This document shows positions 1 to 10,288 of a stretch of 64,000 nt of DNA, in pieces. Location of the stretch: contig NZ_LIGX01000001.1 in assembly GCF_001683795.1 (NCBI RefSeq), forward strand, positions 83,419-147,418. Direction: 5' to 3'. Numbering within the stretch: position 1 is the first letter of the stretch; every line of letters begins with the position of its first letter. The DNA is from Neoakkermansia glycaniphila (GTDB lineage Bacteria > Verrucomicrobiota > Verrucomicrobiia > Verrucomicrobiales > Akkermansiaceae). A program made the position numbers and the translations under genes. The notes beneath the pieces are model-generated. The model had not been told where the DNA came from, searched no databases, and was given only the letters and a program-made list of their open reading frames with translations.

Positions 1-193
1 GCAATTCGCGCATGAAGCGGTCTTCCAGAGAAGAGCGGAAGGAAGAGCCGGAAAGATAGGAAGTCAGCCACAGGTAGCCGCCCCCGACGGCCAGCAGGCA
101 AACCAGCACCAGCGCGGCCGCGATGATCGTCAGCCTGCGTTTCCAGTTCACGCCCGTCTTGGGTCCCTTGCTCTTTCGTCTGCGCCGTGCCAT
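1..193 (-). CDS. N-terminus of an unidentified single-pass membrane protein (partial)
   Basis: Sixty-four codons from an ATG at 193 are open to the window edge, so the C-terminus is missing. The N-terminus is strongly basic (MARRRRKSKGPKTG, then WKRR) and is followed by one hydrophobic segment at about residues 21-45, giving a signal anchor with the body outside the cytoplasm. The phrase WLTSYLSGSSFRSSLEDRF after the membrane segment recalls the start of large AsmA-like envelope proteins, but this is only a resemblance. It lies 48 bp downstream of the FtsB-like gene in the same direction and may be cotranscribed with it. Confidence 0.6.
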   Translation of the reverse strand, partial: MARRRRKSKGPKTGVNWKRRLTIIAAALVLVCLLAVGGGYLWLTSYLSGSSFRSSLEDRFMREL

Positions 194-241
194 AGTGTCG
201 TCACAGCCTAGCATGCGCCCCAGCCGTTTTCAAGCATGGAA

Positions 242-613
242 TTAGCGCTTTTGAGGCAATGCTTCCGGCTGGCGCAGAATCGTTTCTCCGGGTTTTGCCA
301 GATTGGCCCGGTCGCGCGCCACATTTTCAAAATACTCAGGATCAGCCATCCACCGGAACTCGTTGCGGGCCTTCTCGTGGTCGGCCTTGGCATCCTCCAG
401 CTTACCCTGCATCGCAGCCTTGTCCTGCTCCAGCCGCCGCAGATCCCGCAACGGGCGGAAGACGATCAGCGTCAGCAGGAAAAACAGAATCACCAGCAGA
501 ATGATCCCCATCACCGGAAGAAGGCTTTTCAGGCCGTCGGCGCGTGCCGCGCGGCGCATCTCCACCTCTTCCAGCGTGGGGCGTTGCCGGTGTCTGTGAA
601 ACAGTCGAAACAT
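242..613 (-). CDS. ftsB: FtsB/DivIC-like septum formation initiator
   Basis: A 123-aa small bitopic membrane protein. It has a cytoplasmic N-terminus of about 30 residues, one hydrophobic segment at about residues 30-52 (LLPVMGIILLVILFFLL), then a charged heptad-like coiled coil (LRRLEQDKAAMQGKLEDAKADHEKARNE, split across residues 55-85) and a short tail with FRWMADPEYFENVARDRANLAKPGE. The ending PEYFENVARDRANLAKPGE is typical of the DivIC/FtsB family, which bridges FtsL and FtsQ in the divisome. Location directly downstream of enolase (27 bp) matches the eno-ftsB order seen in many bacteria. The basic N-terminal extension is longer than in E. coli FtsB. Confidence 0.82.
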   Translation of the reverse strand: MFRLFHRHRQRPTLEEVEMRRAARADGLKSLLPVMGIILLVILFFLLTLIVFRPLRDLRRLEQDKAAMQGKLEDAKADHEKARNEFRWMADPEYFENVARDRANLAKPGETILRQPEALPQKR

Positions 614-639
614 AACTTGCTGCTCGACCGCATTATAGA

Positions 640-1986
<1,347 letters not shown>

Positions 1987-2085
1987 CTAACTCTCATTCC
2001 CCTGACTTCTCTCCCTGAAAAGCAACGGGCGGAGCCGCCCCTTCGGAACAGGCCCCGCCCGGAAACAGGCAACTGTTTGACCGCA

Positions 2086-4038
2086 TCAGGCCATGCGATT
2101 GTGCGCATCGGCTTCCACAGCCTTCCACAGCGAATCCTCCGCGGCCTGCACGGCCTTGCGGGATTCCTGCACATCGGCACCCGGCGCACCGTGGCCGAAC
2201 AGGTAATACTTGATCTTCGGCTCTGTACCGGAAGGGCGCACGGCAAAGCTGCGGCCGTCTTCCAGATCGACAAAAAGCATCTTCTCCGCCGGAATGGGAT
2301 CGCCTTCGGCATCCACCATATCGCCCTTCGAGAAATCGCGAATCGCCTTCACCGCAGAACCGTCCACCTCCACGGGAGGATGATCGGCGTAGGACTGCGC
2401 CAGAGCGGCAATCTTCGCCGCACCGTCCGCACCCTCCATCACGATGGACTTGCCGCCTTCGAGATGCACACCGTACTTCCCGAACAAATCGTCCAGCAGA
2501 GCCGTCAAATTCGTACCGTGGTTCGAGGCATAGGCCGCCAGCTCGGCCACCAGCAGCGCGGCGGCATTCGCATCCTTGTCGCGCACGAAATCCTGAGCCA
2601 GATAACCGTAGCTCTCCTCACCGCCGAACACGAAGAAACGGCTGAACTTGAGGCGCAGGGCGCGAGTCTCGTCCTCGCTCATGCGGCGGTAGCCGCGGCG
2701 AAGATCCTCGGGAATCGCGGCTTCGTACTTGCCGAGCTTCGCGGCAATGTACTTGAAACCCGTCAGCACATTCACCACGGGAATACCGTAGCTCTCGCCG
2801 ATCGCATCCTGCAGGGGAGTCGTCACAAACGTCTTCACCATCACCGTGTGATCGAGATTGTCCGGAGAAATCATGCCCAGCTCAAGCATCGTCATGCAGC
2901 GGTACCAGGCCAGCAGAGAGCCGATCTGATTACCCGTCATCAGCTTCATCTCGCCCGAAGCATCGCGCACGGCAATACCCATGCGGTCCGCATCAGGATC
3001 GGTCGCAATCACGATCTCCGCACCGATGCGGTCGGCCTGCTCAATCCCCATCGCAAGGGCTGAAGCATTCTCGGGATTCGGAGAAGCCACCGTCGGAAAA
3101 CGCCCGTCCAGCACATCCTGCTCGGCTACCGTCGTCACCTTGCAGCCCAGCTCGCGCAGCAAAGGCACGATACAGCGGCCGCCCGTGCCGTGAAGATTCG
3201 TATAAACCACATTCGCGCCGCCCTGCTCGAACTCGCCGGGACGAAGAATAATCGTCTTCAGGCGATCCATGAACACGCGGTCGAACTCCGGGCCAAGCAC
3301 GCGCACGGAACCGCGCTCCGCCTCGGGAAGAGGCTCGTAGGAATCGGAAGACAGAGCATTCACCTCCTGAATCACCCCCATGTCATGCGGAGCGATCAAC
3401 TGCGAACCGTCGCGGAAATACGCCTTGAAACCGTTATCGTGCGCCGGATTGTGGCTCGCCGTCAGCACCACCCCGGTATCTGCGCCCAGCTCGCGGATGG
3501 CGAAGGACACCTCCGGAGTCGAACACGGGCCGTCGAACAACGCCACATCGCAACCCAGATCGCAGGCGATGCGGGCGCAGAACTCCGCAAAATCGCGGGA
3601 GAAATGGCGAGTATCGTGCCCGATCACGATCAGGGGCTTGCGATTGCCGCCTTCCGCCGCCACGAAACGGCTCATATAAATAATCAGGCCGCGCATCGCG
3701 CGCCCCACATTGAAATAATTCATCGACGCCGTACCGACGCAGGGGAACTCCGGCCTGCCGTTCGGGCCGCCATGCCCCTGCTCCGCCTTCGTCACCGCCT
3801 TGCCGATCGTCCGGCCCCGCAACCCTCCGGTCCCGAAAGCCAGAGTCTTGTAAAAACGGTCGTTCAATTCCTGCCACTCCCCGGCCTCGGCCAGCTCCCG
3901 GATGGACACCGGAACCACGGGATCCTTCGAACCCGCCAGCAAAAGATTGATATTCTCAAGAGACGAGGCCAGCAGCCTGCCATCGGCCACCGCCTTTTCA
4001 AGCAACGGATGCAATATGCTTTCCATGGAGCGAATCAT
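2086..4038 (-). CDS. Phosphoglucomutase/phosphomannomutase (alpha-D-phosphohexomutase family)
   Basis: About 650 aa, the size of long phosphoglucomutases of the PGM2/PgcA type rather than the ~460-aa PMM type. It interconverts hexose 1- and 6-phosphates through a phosphoserine intermediate. Visible motifs are VLTASHNPAHDNGFKAY with the phospho-acceptor Ser at about residue 195, the metal loop DPDADRMGI, the sugar loop GGEESYG, and the C-terminal phosphate loop RPSGTEPKIKYY. TGGLRGRTIGK near residues 70-80 is the usual N-terminal substrate-binding strand. Start is ambiguous between 4038 (MIRS) and 4026 (MESIL). It is divergent from panD. Substrate preference cannot be read from the sequence. 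Confidence 0.93.
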   Translation of the reverse strand: MIRSMESILHPLLEKAVADGRLLASSLENINLLLAGSKDPVVPVSIRELAEAGEWQELNDRFYKTLAFGTGGLRGRTIGKAVTKAEQGHGGPNGRPEFPCVGTASMNYFNVGRAMRGLIIYMSRFVAAEGGNRKPLIVIGHDTRHFSRDFAEFCARIACDLGCDVALFDGPCSTPEVSFAIRELGADTGVVLTASHNPAHDNGFKAYFRDGSQLIAPHDMGVIQEVNALSSDSYEPLPEAERGSVRVLGPEFDRVFMDRLKTIILRPGEFEQGGANVVYTNLHGTGGRCIVPLLRELGCKVTTVAEQDVLDGRFPTVASPNPENASALAMGIEQADRIGAEIVIATDPDADRMGIAVRDASGEMKLMTGNQIGSLLAWYRCMTMLELGMISPDNLDHTVMVKTFVTTPLQDAIGESYGIPVVNVLTGFKYIAAKLGKYEAAIPEDLRRGYRRMSEDETRALRLKFSRFFVFGGEESYGYLAQDFVRDKDANAAALLVAELAAYASNHGTNLTALLDDLFGKYGVHLEGGKSIVMEGADGAAKIAALAQSYADHPPVEVDGSAVKAIRDFSKGDMVDAEGDPIPAEKMLFVDLEDGRSFAVRPSGTEPKIKYYLFGHGAPGADVQESRKAVQAAEDSLWKAVEADAHNRMA

Positions 4039-4248
4039 ACAGATTCACTCACTCAACACAAGAACAAGCTGCGGCAGCGACGGCGAAAGCCGCCGCCCGG
4101 GATATCAACGGCGAACCTCCCGCCATCCCTTGCAAACGGCGACTCCCGCATCCGCGATGTCAAACGACAGTCACACTTCGATTGCGTTTTCGCTTGACCT
4201 TTGGCGCGTATCGGTATTTGATCCCTCCACGCGAAATTTTCCGACGCC

Positions 4249-4587
4249 ATGCTCGTTCAACAACTCAAATCGAAAATTCACCGCGCCATGATCACCCGTG
4301 GCGATGTCGAATACGAAGGCAGTATCGAGATTCCGCAGGATCTGATGGAAGCCGCCAACCTGTGGCCGGGAGAAAAGGTGCTCGTCGCCTCCGTCACCTC
4401 CGGCAACCGCCTTGAAACCTATGCACTTGTCGGCCCTCCCGGCACGGGCAACATCATCATGAACGGCGGCGCCGCCCACCTCATCAAAACAGGTGAACGC
4501 GTCGTCATTATGAGCTTCGCGATGGACGACAAACCCATCATCCCGACGAAAATCGTTTGCAACGAACTCAACGAAATCATTTCCTAG
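4249..4587 (+). CDS. panD: Aspartate 1-decarboxylase proenzyme
   Basis: A 112-aa pyruvoyl enzyme making beta-alanine from aspartate for pantothenate and coenzyme A. It is translated as a proenzyme that cleaves itself at Gly24-Ser25, and YEGSIEI here places Gly-Ser at exactly residues 24-25. HRAMIT (residues 11-16) and NGGAAHL match the conserved substrate-binding region, including Arg and Lys near the N-terminus. Length is slightly shorter than E. coli PanD. A possible promoter TTGACC lies at 4194-4199 in the gap shared with the divergent phosphohexomutase. secG follows 39 bp downstream in the same direction. Confidence 0.95.
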   Translation: MLVQQLKSKIHRAMITRGDVEYEGSIEIPQDLMEAANLWPGEKVLVASVTSGNRLETYALVGPPGTGNIIMNGGAAHLIKTGERVVIMSFAMDDKPIIPTKIVCNELNEIIS

Positions 4588-4626
4588 GCTTTACAAAATC
4601 TTTTTTTTCAGTTAATCTGTCCTGCC

Positions 4627-5148
4627 ATGCTTGTTATCGCCGATCTTCTCAATATCAGCATCTACATTTCGTTTGCCGTGCTGTTCGTCGTCAGCGCCCT
4701 GCTGCTGCTTGTCGTCCTCATGCAGAGGCCCAAGCAGGAAGGCCTTGGCGCAGCATTCGGCGCAGCCATGACCGACCAGGCCTTCGGCGCACGTACCACG
4801 GATGTCCTCAAGAAAGCCACCGTCCTCTTCGGCACGCTGTTCTTCATCGTCTGCCTCGCCCTCGGCATCATGCTGAGCAAAGCCTTCAAGAAAGAACAAT
4901 CCTCCCTGAGCAATCGGGCGACCGCCACCAAAAAGGCCGAACCGGCCAAGCCTGCCACGGAAAACATCGGCGCCCTCCTCAATCAGCAGCCTGCCGCTGC
5001 CGATGCCGCCAAACCGGAAGAAACGCCCGCACCGGCTCCCGCCGAAACACCTGCACAGCCGGCAGCCCAGCCCGCAGCTCCGGCTCAGCCTGCTGCACCC
5101 GCAGCCGAAGGAGACAAAGCTCCGGCCACTCAACCGGCAGTAGCCTGA
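4627..5148 (+). CDS. secG: Preprotein translocase subunit SecG with long Ala/Pro tail
   Basis: 173 aa. The first 95 residues are a SecG core: a hydrophobic segment at about residues 8-32, the conserved cytoplasmic loop MQRPKQEGLGAAFG, then a second membrane segment at about 64-84. SecG joins SecY and SecE in the inner-membrane channel and helps SecA cycling. After residue 90 there is a low-complexity tail of about 80 residues rich in Ala, Pro, Gln and Glu (repeats such as PAQPAAQPAAPAQP). The tail is longer than in most SecG proteins and probably disordered. A good terminator follows at 5176. Confidence 0.92.
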   Translation: MLVIADLLNISIYISFAVLFVVSALLLLVVLMQRPKQEGLGAAFGAAMTDQAFGARTTDVLKKATVLFGTLFFIVCLALGIMLSKAFKKEQSSLSNRATATKKAEPAKPATENIGALLNQQPAAADAAKPEETPAPAPAETPAQPAAQPAAPAQPAAPAAEGDKAPATQPAVA

Positions 5149-5175
5149 CATCCGAGACATTCCGCTTTTTTCTCA

Positions 5176-5200
5176 GGACGGGTTTACCCCGTCCTTTTTT
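5176..5200 (+). terminator. Rho-independent terminator after secG
   Basis: GGACGGG, loop TTTA plus C, CCCGTCC, followed by six T. It ends the panD-secG transcript before the acetyltransferase gene at 5216. Confidence 0.85.
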
Positions 5201-5215
5201 CTTGATACAACAGCC

Positions 5216-5653
5216 ATGAAAACACCATCCATCCTGATTTCCGACGACCGGAGCAAACTCCAGTTCGACGTCATCTGCCGCTTCCTGAACGACCACTCCT
5301 ACTGGGCCAAAACGCGTTCCCACGCCATGATCGAAGAAAGCTTCGACGGCTCCCGCTGGGTCTTCGGCATGTACGACGAGGAAAACGGAGTCCAGGTAGG
5401 AGGAGCGCGAGTCGTCAGCGACGGCTGCACCTTCGGCTACGTAACCGATGTCTTCATCGTGCCGGAATTCCAGGGCAAAGGGCTCGGTTCCCGCCTGCTG
5501 GCCGCCGTCATGGAAAATCCCGAAGTTGCCCGCGTCGGACGCATGGCCCTGCTCACAGAAACTCCGGAATTCTATGCGCCGTTCGGCTTCTCAGTCCACG
5601 GTGCCGGCGACCCCATGGAATTCATGCAGCGCAAACTGCCGGACTTCCTCTAA
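5216..5653 (+). CDS. GNAT-family N-acetyltransferase
   Basis: 145 aa. A single GNAT fold is visible: the acetyl-CoA binding signature VTDVFIVPEFQGKGLGSRLLAAVME (V/I-x-P-x-x-Q-G-x-G-x-G/S) spans about residues 78-101, followed by LLTETPEFYAPFGF, the usual final strand-helix in which the residue-Y-x-x-F-G motif packs near the pantetheine. The N-terminal part (DHSYWAKTRSHAMIEESFDGS) resembles the group of small GNATs annotated as tyramine or general acetyltransferases. Substrate unknown. It follows the secG terminator and is convergent with cysK. Confidence 0.85.
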   Translation: MKTPSILISDDRSKLQFDVICRFLNDHSYWAKTRSHAMIEESFDGSRWVFGMYDEENGVQVGGARVVSDGCTFGYVTDVFIVPEFQGKGLGSRLLAAVMENPEVARVGRMALLTETPEFYAPFGFSVHGAGDPMEFMQRKLPDFL

Positions 5654-5766
5654 ACCGAACCCTGACCACTTCTGCGGATACTTCGGTGCCCTCCTGCCTC
5701 CGACGCTAAAATCCCCCTGCCCGGACATGCCGGACAAGGGGATCCGCACAGAGCCAGCCTGCAAAC

Positions 5767-6765
5767 TCAAAGATTCACAGGGCTGACAGACAGGTGTCTC
5801 ATCTCTTCCGCAGCTTCCGCAGCCAGCGGGGTGGACAAATAGCGCTCCGTAGCCGAAGCGGCAATCGCCACGATCTTCTTCCCGGCATATTCGGGCTGCC
5901 GGGCCAGCTCCAGAGCCGCCCACACATTGGCTCCCGTCGAAATGCCGGCCGGAATACCTTCGCGGGCCGCCAGGGCGCGAGCAGTACGCAGAGCGTCTTC
6001 ATTCGTCACTTGCACGATCTCATCGATCAGAGAACGGTTCAGATTCTTCGGAATGAACCCCGCTCCGATCCCCTGAATGCCGTGCGGTCCAGGCGCGCCA
6101 CCGGAAATGACCGCGCTGGCGGCAGGCTCCACGGCCACACCGCGCACACTCGGCTTGCGCTCCTTCAAATACTCCACTGTGCCGGAGAAGGTACCCCCCG
6201 TGCCGACGCCGGCAATGAACACATCGACCTCGCCGGAAGTATCGTCCCACACTTCCGGGCCGGTGGTGAAATAGTGGGCTTCGGGGTTGGCAGGATTATC
6301 GAACTGGCCGGGGCCGTAGGCATGATCGCCATACTGCTTCAACAACTCTTCCGCCTTGGCGATAGCGCCCTTCATCCCGAGGGAGCCCGGCGTAATCACG
6401 ATCTCGGCCCCCAGCATGCGGAGAAGCGTCCGGCGCTCCAGAGACATGGTCTCGGGCATCACGAGAATGCATCGGTAACCGCGGGCAGCGGCGATGGAAG
6501 CGAGGGCAATACCCGTATTGCCGGAAGTCGGTTCAATAATGATGCCTCCGGGCTTCAAGGCTCCGCTCCTCTCGGCGGCGTCGATCATGGCGCGGCCGAT
6601 ACGGTCCTTCACACTGAAAAGGGGATTGCGGAATTCGCACTTGAGCCAGATCTCCGCATTCAGGCCTTCGGCCAGGCGGTTGAGACGAACGAGAGGAGTG
6701 CGGCCGATCGTCTCCACGACGGAGGAATAGGCCTTCTTGTCTGCTGATGTTTCTGGTGTACTCAT
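5767..6765 (-). CDS. cysK: Cysteine synthase (O-acetylserine sulfhydrylase)
   Basis: 332 aa. PLP enzyme forming cysteine from O-acetylserine and sulfide. NPLFSVKDR carries the PLP lysine at residue 53, PTSGNTG is the substrate/PLP loop, [12 protein letters not shown] is the phosphate-binding glycine loop, and GISTGA replaces the more common GISSGA near the C-terminus. The frame stays open upstream to 6939, but the extension is Arg-rich, unlike the family, and overlaps the end of metY, so the ATG at 6765 (MSTPETS) was chosen. It is 139 bp downstream of metY in the same direction, consistent with a shared sulfur-assimilation transcript. Confidence 0.94.
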   Translation of the reverse strand: MSTPETSADKKAYSSVVETIGRTPLVRLNRLAEGLNAEIWLKCEFRNPLFSVKDRIGRAMIDAAERSGALKPGGIIIEPTSGNTGIALASIAAARGYRCILVMPETMSLERRTLLRMLGAEIVITPGSLGMKGAIAKAEELLKQYGDHAYGPGQFDNPANPEAHYFTTGPEVWDDTSGEVDVFIAGVGTGGTFSGTVEYLKERKPSVRGVAVEPAASAVISGGAPGPHGIQGIGAGFIPKNLNRSLIDEIVQVTNEDALRTARALAAREGIPAGISTGANVWAALELARQPEYAGKKIVAIAASATERYLSTPLAAEAAEEMRHLSVSPVNL

Positions 6766-6904
6766 GGTTTTCTTATTGGCTGAGGGCGTGCGGCGCTGCC
6801 GACGCCCGGGTTGAGGCCGCGCGGGCAGCCGGGCCGGAAGGGCTACCCTGCCTTGCAGGTATAGACGCCTCCCGACGCAGCCGCGTTCACGGCTTCCTTG
6901 TTTT

Positions 6905-8176
6905 TTACAGAACTTCGTCCAGAGCCGCGATAATATCATCGACGTGTTCCAGACCGATGGACAGGCGCAGCAGATCAGGCGTAATGCCGCCTTTGAGCAG
7001 GGCCTCTTCGGAAAGCTGCGAATGAGTCGTACTTGCCGGATGGGCGATCAGGCTCTTCGCATCGCCCACATTCACGAGGTGCGAGAACAGCTGGATATTG
7101 TCGATCACGCGCACGGCCTCTTCATAACCGCCCTTGTGGCCGAACACCACCATACCGCCGAACCCGTTCTTCAGGTACCTGGCTGCAAGCGGGTAGGAAG
7201 GATCGTCCTCCAGCCCCGGATAGCGCACCCATGCCACCTTCGGATGATTCTTCAGGAAACGGGCCACCTTCAAGGCATTCTCGCTGTGGCGCTGCGTGCG
7301 AAGCGGCAACGTTTCGACTCCTTGGATGAAATTCCAGGCGGAATCGGGAGAAAGAGTCGCACCCAGATTGCGCAGAAGCACCGTCCTCATGCGGAGAATA
7401 TAGGCAAGCTGCTGCAAACTGCCGAGATCATGTCCGAAACGCAGCCCGTGGTAGCCGCCGTCCGGCTCGTTGTACAGGGCGAACTTCGGATCCGTCCAGT
7501 CGAACTTGCCAGCATCGATCACGATGCCGCCGATGCCCGTACCATGCCCGCCGATCCACTTCGTCAGTGAATGAATCACCACATCCGCACCATGATCGAT
7601 CGGGCGGAAAAGCGTGGGCGGCGTAAACGTCGAATCCACGACGAGGGGCAAATGATGCTTGCGGGCAATCTCGGAATAACGGTCGATATCCGCCACATCA
7701 AGGGAAGGATTCCCGATCACCTCAATATAAATGGCACGCGTCTTCTCATTGATGGCGGCCTCCACGGCGGCAAAATCGTTCACCGGCGTAAAGCGGGCCG
7801 TAATCCCGTAATTCGGCAAAATGGCGTCGAACATCGTGTAGGTGCCCCCGTACAGATTGTTTGCCGTCACGAACTCGTCTCCGCCCTTCAGAATATTCAA
7901 CAACGCATACTGGATGGCGGACGTACCGGAAGCCAGCGACAGGGCGCCGACTCCGCCTTCCAGTGCGGCAATGCGCTGCTCCAGCACATCGTTCGTCGGA
8001 TTCATCAGACGGGCGTAAATATTGCCCAGCTCGCGCAGGGCGAACAGGTCGGCGCCATGCTTGGCGCTCTTGAACAGGAAGGATGAAGTGCGGTAAACGG
8101 GCACAGCGCGGGAAAGGGTATCGCTTTCGACGGGCTGTCCGGCATGAATGGCTAATGTTTCAGGCTTGTAACTCAT
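6905..8176 (-). CDS. metY: O-acetylhomoserine (thiol)-lyase / homocysteine synthase
   Basis: 423 aa, Cys/Met-metabolism PLP family. It makes homocysteine directly from O-acetylhomoserine and sulfide for methionine synthesis. Conserved features are [22 protein letters not shown], the PLP-stacking region [11 protein letters not shown] (Tyr109), [14 protein letters not shown] with the PLP Asp181, and [12 protein letters not shown] with the Schiff-base Lys206. Length fits MetY rather than the shorter MetB/MetC branch. Upstream of cysK, so sulfide is channelled to both sulfur amino acids by this locus. It may be regulated from the AT-rich gap upstream (8177-8557). Confidence 0.93.
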   Translation of the reverse strand: MSYKPETLAIHAGQPVESDTLSRAVPVYRTSSFLFKSAKHGADLFALRELGNIYARLMNPTNDVLEQRIAALEGGVGALSLASGTSAIQYALLNILKGGDEFVTANNLYGGTYTMFDAILPNYGITARFTPVNDFAAVEAAINEKTRAIYIEVIGNPSLDVADIDRYSEIARKHHLPLVVDSTFTPPTLFRPIDHGADVVIHSLTKWIGGHGTGIGGIVIDAGKFDWTDPKFALYNEPDGGYHGLRFGHDLGSLQQLAYILRMRTVLLRNLGATLSPDSAWNFIQGVETLPLRTQRHSENALKVARFLKNHPKVAWVRYPGLEDDPSYPLAARYLKNGFGGMVVFGHKGGYEEAVRVIDNIQLFSHLVNVGDAKSLIAHPASTTHSQLSEEALLKGGITPDLLRLSIGLEHVDDIIAALDEVL

Positions 8177-8557
8177 AATGGATCTATTTATTTCTATGTT
8201 AATTGTGAATGAATGAAAAAGGAAAGAACGGAAAAATCACCTGCCGGTTACGGCGCGGCAAGAAGATGCGGAGACATGATACTGGACCGCACAAAAGGAA
8301 GACACGGATGCCATGCGGGAATCAACAAAAAAAGCCTCCTCGAAATGAAGAAATATCCTGTCAAGGATCGGAAGCGGAAAAAACCGAAAAGTTGAATGAA
8401 GGATGAACTTGGTGCGCCGGGATTCTGCCGTTTTTTAGACTGATTCGCAAGAATAATTTGCGTACAGACTATTTTTTTCATGCCGAGGCAACGAACGAAC
8501 ATCCATTTATATTAATAATCAATATCCTACAAGAAAACAAAGTATGACACTCCCTTG
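8177..8557. other. Intergenic region upstream of metY
   Basis: This 381-bp AT-rich gap lies between metY and the amidase gene, both leftward, so it should hold the metY promoter and leader. Short open frames here show no protein-like composition and none has a good ribosome-binding site. A small inverted motif (TTCGCAA, six bases, TTTGCG) occurs near 8429-8448. No known riboswitch could be recognised by eye. Confidence 0.5.
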
Positions 8558-9274
8558 TCAGCCTGCCTTGTTTTCCGCCCTTTTCTGCTGCTGCGACCCG
8601 AATTTAAGGCAACGGTCATAGTAATCGACTCGCGAAATGAAGCCGGCCCAGGTCGCCCCCAGGCACCCGTCATCCAGAAGAGGGGCGGGGCATTTCTTCC
8701 CCGTCCAGAAAATATGGCCGACCACGCATTTCAACGGAATCCGGTACTCGTACATCAGCAAAGCCGCCAGCTTGGCCGTTCGCTCGAACGTCGCCGGCAT
8801 ATCGTTCCCCTCGTTCTCGCACATCTCAATGCCGATGGAATACAGATTGCCCGGCTTGTAACCGTATTCCGCATGATGCCCCATTTCGTTGAGAGGCAAA
8901 TGCTGGCGCACCTCCCCGCAATCCACGGTAAAATGCCAGCTCAAATACCCCACCGCACCGCCCGTAATGCGCCCCATCTTCAGCACGGAGGCATGCCGCG
9001 CCGCATTGGCGGAGGCATTCATATTCCGCGTCGCATGGATCGTGATATAGTGCGGCACCAGCTCACGCGGCTTGCAACGGCCGAACTCCCCTTTCGGAAT
9101 CAAATCCTCACAGATATTGATCTCCTCGCGCAACTGCTGCGGAGTCAGACAACGCAGCGGAGCAGGATCCGGCGTAAAAATAACCAGCGGCGGTTCCGGT
9201 AGACGATCGACCGCATCGTCGCATCCCAGCAGCAGGCAGCAGCAGAGAAAAACCACAAGGTAGAGAAAGGGCAT
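8558..9274 (-). CDS. N-acetylmuramoyl-L-alanine amidase (Amidase_2), lipoprotein
   Basis: 238 aa. A hydrophobic leader ends in a lipobox (LLLGC, acylated Cys at residue 18), so the enzyme is probably anchored in the envelope. The catalytic domain is a zinc Amidase_2 (T7-lysozyme/PGRP-like) domain: YITIHATRN (first His ligand), SWHFTVDCGEVRQHLPLNEMGHHAEYG, SIGIEMCENEG, and VVGHIFWTGKKCPAPL, which carries the second His and the Cys ligand. This is the order seen in CwlA/XlyA-type amidases that cut between MurNAc and L-Ala. A role in peptidoglycan remodelling or recycling is inferred. Confidence 0.88.
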   Translation of the reverse strand: MPFLYLVVFLCCCLLLGCDDAVDRLPEPPLVIFTPDPAPLRCLTPQQLREEINICEDLIPKGEFGRCKPRELVPHYITIHATRNMNASANAARHASVLKMGRITGGAVGYLSWHFTVDCGEVRQHLPLNEMGHHAEYGYKPGNLYSIGIEMCENEGNDMPATFERTAKLAALLMYEYRIPLKCVVGHIFWTGKKCPAPLLDDGCLGATWAGFISRVDYYDRCLKFGSQQQKRAENKAG

Positions 9275-9350
9275 GGCGTATCCTTCTACACGGACATCGG
9301 AATGTCAAGGCGCTTTTCGCCCATTCCGAAGCTCCCGCTGCCATAAACAA

Positions 9351-9381
9351 CAAGGCGCCCTGCACGATGCAGAACGCCTTG
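9351..9381 (-). terminator. Probable terminator after the pseudopilin gene
   Basis: CAAGGCG (9351-9357) pairs with CGCCTTG (9375-9381), with a second internal stem CTGCA/TGCAG. On the minus strand it is followed by TTGTTT, a weak U-tract. Confidence 0.55.
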
Positions 9382-9413
9382 TGAAAAGTTCGGTTCAGTA
9401 TCTACCCGCCTCT

Positions 9414-10181
9414 TTAGAGATTGGGAGGCATGACAATGTATTTGCTGCCATTGTCACGGCCTTTCTTGTCCTCACCGAAGAGACTCTTCTTGGGAGTACC
9501 ATAATCGGTATTATCTTCTTCTTCAACAAGTTCCTTCTGTCCACCCGAATTGGAAATCGTATAGTACAGGAGATTGCCGCGGAAGCTGTTCATATCGTAA
9601 CGGGTATCGGCAGCCTTCGTCGGAGCCTTGCTGGCCACCGAAGAAAGGAGAATCGGAGTAGCGTCGTTGCCCGTCACGGGCGTACGCACGTCCGCATTGT
9701 CGGGGTCGGTGCGCATCACGTAACCGAAGCCACATTCGCCTTTGGAAAGAGCTTTGCCACCGCCTACCTTTTTATCGGCTTCCTTGATCTTGCGGCCATC
9801 GGCAATAGCGATTTTTGCATAGAAATTGCCTTCAAAGGAAGGACCAACATTGTTCAGGAAAAAGAGCTGGCGAAGATAATCGTTCGAATAGTTGCCTTTG
9901 ATTGGGCCGTACTGGGTTGCTGTCTCGCCATTCTGCTCCTCGATATCCAGCGCCGTACTATCGCACGGGAAGGAACCGTATGAATTATTGAAATCCATCA
10001 GGGTGGAATACACGTTCCTCATGTTCGAAACACCGGCAGTGCGATCGCCATCGTTCAACTTATCGAGAATCGGACCCCAGGATACGGCGGCCAGAGACGC
10101 AATAATAGCAACGACGACCATCAGCTCGATCAGCGTGAATGCCGCTGCGCGACGGACTTTATGTGCAAATTTGAGTTTCAT
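9414..10181 (-). CDS. Type II secretion/type IV pilin-like pseudopilin
   Basis: 255 aa. The N-terminus is a class III (prepilin) signal: basic leader, then AAAFTLIELMVVVAIIASLAA, in which the prepilin peptidase would cut before Phe and Glu+5 is present. The hydrophobic helix anchors and polymerises the subunit. The rest is a soluble domain with a serine/asparagine-rich, Gly-containing fold similar to GspG/DUF1559-type pseudopilins, ending in KGRDNGSKYIVMPPNL. No other secretion genes are adjacent, so it is an orphan here, as is common in Verrucomicrobiota and Planctomycetes. Exact system unknown. Confidence 0.85.
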   Translation of the reverse strand: MKLKFAHKVRRAAAFTLIELMVVVAIIASLAAVSWGPILDKLNDGDRTAGVSNMRNVYSTLMDFNNSYGSFPCDSTALDIEEQNGETATQYGPIKGNYSNDYLRQLFFLNNVGPSFEGNFYAKIAIADGRKIKEADKKVGGGKALSKGECGFGYVMRTDPDNADVRTPVTGNDATPILLSSVASKAPTKAADTRYDMNSFRGNLLYYTISNSGGQKELVEEEDNTDYGTPKKSLFGEDKKGRDNGSKYIVMPPNL

Positions 10182-10288
10182 GGTTGAATCTGTGATTGAC
10201 GGTTATTTATAGCATTTACAAGTATAGTTGGCAAGCGGTAAATTCATTTTTCCCGACCATGCCGATCGCCCCTGCCCGCACTTCCCTT

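Noticed and set aside
5767..6939. Long CysK starting at 6939
   Set aside because: The added N-terminus is Arg-rich and overlaps metY; the ATG at 6765 gives a normal protein.
8209..8406. Short rightward frames upstream of metY
   Set aside because: Lys/Arg-rich low-complexity sequence without ribosome-binding site; looks like AT-rich leader.
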